A DNA stretch of 64,000 bases from Rachycentron canadum (Eukaryota; Chordata; Actinopteri; Carangiformes; Rachycentridae). The stretch's first letter is position 1. Each line of letters opens with the position of its first letter. Below, piece after piece: positions 59,938-64,000 of this stretch. The stretch spans positions 6,311,072 to 6,375,071 of the forward strand of contig CM076659.1 of NCBI GenBank assembly GCA_038496675.1, read 5' to 3'. Made by a program: the position numbers and the translations under genes. The notes below the pieces were generated by a model. The model was given only the letters and a program-made list of their open reading frames with translations, had not been told where the DNA came from and did not search any database.

Positions 59938-62077
59938 CTACTCCCAGGGATCCTTAATGCAAAACAAGGTAAGAGATTGCCTGTTCAGTCCTTTCACATC
60001 GATGCAAGGATTTAGCATGGGGTAGAGAGGCGCTGTGCATTGCACACAGAAAGAGTGAAGCAGGGTCATAGCATCAGCATTGTAGAATGACAGCTCCCCC
60101 TTCTGGAGATTGGCCAATATACCCAGCTTTCTGACTTTTTTTCCCACTGCCAGTTGCTTTTCCTGGGTATCATGACATGCCAGGTACTGCCCATCTCCAT
60201 GGTAGATACACCAGGATGTGCTGTTCACATCCAGACTGGAGGAACTTTGACTTGATCCATCTTTTTTATCAGTTGACCCAGTGGTCACACCTATCAGCCA
60301 GTAGGGTTTATCCTGGACAATGACTTCCCAGTAGTGTTGACCAGTAGTAAAACTCTCCTGAGCCAGAACACTATACTGGGAGTCATATGGTTGTGGGCTC
60401 GGAGCCTCACTGACAGGCTGTCTTCTCCAGTACACTTGCTTCCTGTCCTGGGATATTTCCAGTTTTGGATGGGCTGTCTTAGACTCCAGAGAAGGAGAAC
60501 TTAGGTCTGCAAATAAAAATCTACAATTGGTACATTACAGCGATAGCAGGGGTTGATTTTACAGTATTGGCAAATATTTGGTTCTTTACTAACATGACCA
60601 CATTCGTGGAAAGTGTTGGGACAGAGCCACCGAAAGTTCATCCACCAGCTTTTCTACGGTTCTCAGTTTCTCAGGGTCACATAGATCCTTGTCTACTTCC
60701 TGGATAGGTGCTAGATCGAAAGGTTCGCTGCAATAAAAAACTGAAAACCATTAGAGGGTCAAAAACAAGACAGCTAGTGTGGAAAAAAGAGAAATTATAT
60801 ACTTACCAAAGATTCTGTGCAGTGATTTGCTGTTGAAAATAAACAGGTCATGTACTACTGCAGTCACAGAAAACATTTTACACTGTACACTTTCACAACA
60901 TCACATTAAAACACTGTCAGAACATTGGGTACCTACCTGCAAGAATCTCAGTTCATTTGTGTCCTGAAGGAGTGACTTACTGGAGGCTCTGAGGCTATCT
61001 ATCTCTTTGATCTGGGCCTCCATGATGCCCCTCTGGGCTTCTAGCCACTCTGTCATGTATGTCTCCTCGGCATCTATAATCCGCATCATGAGGCGCTCAT
61101 CACCATCGAGCACAACGCGGATTCTGCTGTACTTGTCTGATATTCTTTCTCTGAAATCTGCTGCAGATGTCTAGGAAATAAAAAAAATATACATTGTACA
61201 AGGGGGTTAATAATAAAAAAATATTATTTAAATGAGAAAGGGGGCTTTCATATTGATTGTACCACAGTTTGTGTATATAGTGACTCCAAGTCCTTGATTG
61301 CAAATTCTGCCTCACTTCTCCTCTTCAGCAGTTGGTTCATAGTGGTCTCTAACATGCCCTAAAGACAGAAATACAACAGACTTATAGAAAATTAATATTC
61401 TGACAGAAAAATAAAGAAATAATCATCACACTGAAAAGAAAATGAAACACTAGTCAAAACAAAATAGTACTAATATTGACCTTGAAGTGTACACAGGCTT
61501 CGTGGAGTTGAGATGCCTTGTGATTCTTGTGCATGCCAACCAGAACACACAAGCAGCACACAGGGACCCTTTCCTCCATACAGAAGAGCTTGAGCTCATC
61601 ACGGTGCTCCCTGCACTTCAGAGACAGTGGATCTCCTGTCACCTCCACAACTGTGTGCTCCCTCAGAGCAGACCTCTGCTCGTGCAGCAGGGCGTGAGCC
61701 TGGCACAGCGAGGCATCACAGGTCAGACAGGTCCTTACGGCCACTGCTGGCAACTCGATGCAGTGGTCACAGCGGATCGTTGAAGATGATTTGGTCGCCC
61801 TGCTCGGAGCTGTTGTCTGTAGCTGTGCTGTTGATGGCCTGTTATTGGTGAAGTCCTTCACTTTCGTCTGAAGACTGGTGTTTATCTCCAGTGTGAGGTC
61901 AGAGGGGAGGAATATCTGACACTCAGGACAGAAGAAAGGACCTTCACTAGGCCCATCTGTTTCCCAGACAGCCTGGATACAGGTGAGGCAGAAGTCATGT
62001 CCACATGGGAGCGTCACTGGATCTGTGAAGAAATCCTGGCAGACGGGACACTTCCAATTTTCTTCAGCAGTCCCCAT
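59938..62077 (-). CDS. TRIM-family E3 ubiquitin ligase (RING, two B-boxes, coiled coil, PRY-SPRY)
   Basis: Six exons on the minus strand: 61481-62077 (597 nt), 61263-61358 (96), 60937-61170 (234), 60807-60829 (23), 60594-60727 and 59938-60506 (stop TAG). All phases agree; 550 residues. RING: Cys10, Cys13, Cys25, His27, Cys30, Cys33, Cys50 and Cys53 form a complete C3HC4 set. B-box 1 starts CDHCIELPAVAV (about 103-135) and B-box 2 CREHRDELKLFC (about 155-195). The coiled coil spans about 200-309. PRY has ESKTAHPKLEIS and SPRY GQHYWEVIVQDKPYWLIGV. The 96-234-23 exon set is typical of TRIM25-like and finTRIM families. By family it ubiquitinates targets recognised by the SPRY domain, often in innate antiviral signalling. 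The subfamily is not certain. The donors GTACAA and GTTAGT (after exons 2 and 5) are weak but phase-correct. Confidence 0.92.
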
Positions 62078-62740
62078 AGCTCTGCTTTCATCTGGTATGG
62101 CAGGACAGTTTGCCCTGTCCTCCCAGCCTTCCTGCTCATAAATGTTTCAAAGACCTCTTTTGGCATGCACACACCACTCATGTGCCTCAGTGTCAGATTA
62201 CCAAAATGAGTTGATAGCTTCCAGTAGCCATTTCACACCGAACAATCAATGGCGCATATCCAACAAACCAGATTAAGAGAAATAAATGACCTAAATGCAG
62301 TTTCATAAAAATAAGAACCAAACAAACAAAGCAATTCAGTTTAGTATGAAAGTTCATTCTTGAATTGCGGTTTGACAAAACAATTTAAAGTCACTACAGC
62401 ATGAAGAGTTAGTTAATAGACCTTAATAATAACTCATTTTTAATTCATTTTGTAATTTTTAATTTACAAAAAGTGTCTACTTTAATCTTAATTTATCTTT
62501 AATCTTAGTTAATTAGATCAGTTATATTCTGATAAAGTCAGCATCACAATTTTTATGAACAGATTTTTTATAAACCAATATCTGACATTGAATTTTATTT
62601 CATTTATTCGGATAAATCAACTTGAACGGGCGTTTTTATTAGAGTCCAGTTGTGTTTAAAGTGATTAATGTTTTCCTTATAAAACATTCAACCCGTACAT
62701 AACAATAACGATGTGTTTACCCCCCTGTCCCTGTACTTGT
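62078..62740. other. Intergenic region between TRIM and aldh18a1
   Basis: AT-rich, with no gene recognised. The TRIM promoter (minus) and the aldh18a1 promoter (plus) must both lie between 62078 and about 63000, another head-to-head pair. Confidence 0.6.
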
Positions 62741-63009
62741 ACTTCCCATAGTTACGCAGTCTCCGCCCATCAAAAGTACTATTTCTACGTACGTAACAAC
62801 AGATTTGCGTAACTCCGTCACTGTTTACGTTAACATGTCCAGATTTGCTACGTAGACGTCGTTCGTGAGTCGCTCCATTGACGCGCTTCCCAACCAACGT
62901 GGGCTGTGGATGTGGCAGCAAAGTAACGCCAGTCCGGCTGACTACGTGTCCTCTGCACTGCTCTCCCAAGTGTAGTTGTGGTTGTGTTTGTTTATTTCCG
63001 TATTGTCTG
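62741..63009 (+). promoter_or_regulatory. aldh18a1: aldh18a1 promoter and non-coding first exon
   Basis: A CpG-rich segment with many ACGT words (TACGTACGTAAC, TTTACGTTAAC, TACGTAGACGTCGTTCG) ends in a donor GTGAGT at 63010. The donor would close a 5' UTR exon spliced to 63544. The exact start site is not visible. Confidence 0.6.
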
Positions 63010-63084
63010 GTGAGTAGCCCTTTGGCACAAAGTTTCTTCCGTCCATTTCACCATAGATAACCCGCTGTGCAGTGAGGTAGCCGA

Positions 63085-63200
63085 TCATTGCTAATGCTAA
63101 CGTTAGCTAGCCCCTAGTACCCTTTGGCTGCTGTAAGACTAAACATGAAGCTACAGTCTGTTGGCCTTGTTAACTAACTTGCTAACTTCAGTCACTTCAC
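63085..63200. other. GCTAAC/GTTAGC-rich first intron segment of aldh18a1
   Basis: TTGCTAATGCTAACGTTAGC and TTAACTAACTTGCTAAC lie just 3' of the CpG-rich first exon. The cluster resembles the fhip2a intron 1 segment at 7130-7630. Confidence 0.5.
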
Positions 63201-63564
63201 GGGGGTTTTGGTGTGAATTGTGCCCAGTCTATGGCCGTTTAACCAATGTTTTCAGCAAACTAACTAGAGCATACATTATCATCTTCACCAGGTCAGTATG
63301 TCAAGTTCAAGTAGCAGCACAGTGCTGAACATCATGATGCAAAGCTTTGTAGTGACACTAAAATAATCCTTATTGGCTTTGTTATGAAATTTTATTATGA
63401 AATTTTTTTATATTTTATTGGTATTTTTAGCCTTCATGTTGAATAACCACCCATAGACCCAGTCTATCATATCATAAGGCTGCTTATCAGAGATTAGGTT
63501 ATTGCACTGTTAGAATGACCTGATACTTGTGTGTCCATCACAGGTGTCCTAAAGCGTCAGTGCC

Positions 63565-63933
63565 ATGTTTGCAAGGCTGGCCTTGTGCTCTCGCCTGCCA
63601 TCCAAAAGCTGGCAGTCAAATGGCAATCGAGTCTCCATCAGAGCGTTTTCCCAAGCAAAATGTAAGTCACCAGCCAATTTCTTATCGGAAGTGGATGGTA
63701 TTTTAATCATCTGTTGTATATGATATGTATGATGTAATGTTGCTGCTGTGTAATAAAATGTAATTGTGTTATTCTATGCAGTCTCACTCCCACGTCCCCA
63801 TGGGAAGTCTTTTGCCCACCGCAGTGAGTTAAAGCAGGCCAAACGCATTGTAGTGAAGCTGGGGAGTGCTGTGGTGACACGTGGAGATGAGTGCGGCCTG
63901 GCACTAGGGCGACTGGCCTCAATAGTAGAGCAG
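63565..63933 (+). CDS. aldh18a1: Delta-1-pyrroline-5-carboxylate synthase (P5CS), 5' part
   Basis: The ATG is at 63565, inside an exon that runs 63544-63661. The next exon is 63782-63933, ending VEQ before the donor GTAAAA; the gene continues beyond the right edge. The 83 codons seen hold an Arg/Ser-rich, acid-poor N-terminus (mitochondrial presequence-like: MFARLALCSRLPSKSW). This is followed by HGKSFAHRSELKQAKRIVVK and LGSAVVTRGDECGLALGRLA, nearly identical to human ALDH18A1. This is the start of the glutamate 5-kinase domain, which phosphorylates glutamate in the first step of proline and ornithine synthesis. The dehydrogenase half is outside the window. The presequence differs from human, as expected. 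Confidence 0.95.
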
Positions 63934-64000
63934 GTAAAACAACATTAATATTGCTGATACAGAGTGATTTTGGCCATTAAAGAGGAACTTGAATGTTATA

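Noticed and set aside
1..64000. CRISPR arrays, tRNA, rRNA genes, viral or toxin genes
   Set aside because: None seen: no spaced identical repeats, no tRNA cloverleaf with box A/B words, no viral-type ORFs; the window is ordinary vertebrate chromosome.

Overview
The window is vertebrate nuclear DNA, almost certainly a ray-finned (percomorph-like) fish. Genes are split into many short exons with GT-AG introns, long CA/TG and other microsatellites are frequent, at least three degraded copies of what looks like a teleost-type interspersed repeat occur, and the TRIM genes have the 96/234/23-bp exon pattern typical of fish TRIM families. The gene neighbours fhip2a, ablim1 and habp2 also lie near each other on human 10q25. 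There is one assembly gap of 388 N at 19079-19466.

Layout: (1) 1-7792, minus strand: fhip2a (FAM160B1), 15 coding exons, with the C-terminus beyond the left edge. (2) 7793-9038: a divergent promoter interval holding a near-perfect CTCF-type motif. (3) 9039-47163, plus strand: ablim1 (actin-binding LIM protein 1), reconstructed from end to end with consistent phases. It has up to four alternative first coding exons that all end in phase 1, four LIM domains, a linker with cassette exons, an 8-nt microexon, one GC-AG intron and a C-terminal villin headpiece; the 3' UTR ends near 48.1 kb. (4) 51195-52769, plus: a TRIM-like coiled-coil/PRY-SPRY gene with no visible RING or B-box exon. (5) 54364-57818, plus: habp2, a secreted protease with three EGF domains, a kringle and a trypsin domain. 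(6) 57819-59937: a decayed tandem duplication holding a broken TRIM SPRY exon and a broken habp2 last exon. (7) 59938-62077, minus: a complete RING/B-box/coiled-coil/PRY-SPRY TRIM gene. (8) 62750-64000, plus: the promoter and first exons of aldh18a1 (P5C synthase), running off the right edge.

No operon logic applies. fhip2a (dynein/HOOK cargo adaptor) and ablim1 (actin scaffold) share a head-to-head promoter interval. The most unusual structure is the habp2/TRIM boundary: a ~1.85-kb unit (habp2 last exon + TRIM last exon) appears twice, and each copy has kept a different half. A second one is the 686-bp-offset duplication of the ablim1 alternative first exon, next to a perfect 25-bp inverted repeat. 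Exon boundaries were set by hand from splice sites, reading-frame phase and remembered human orthologues; no database search was run.
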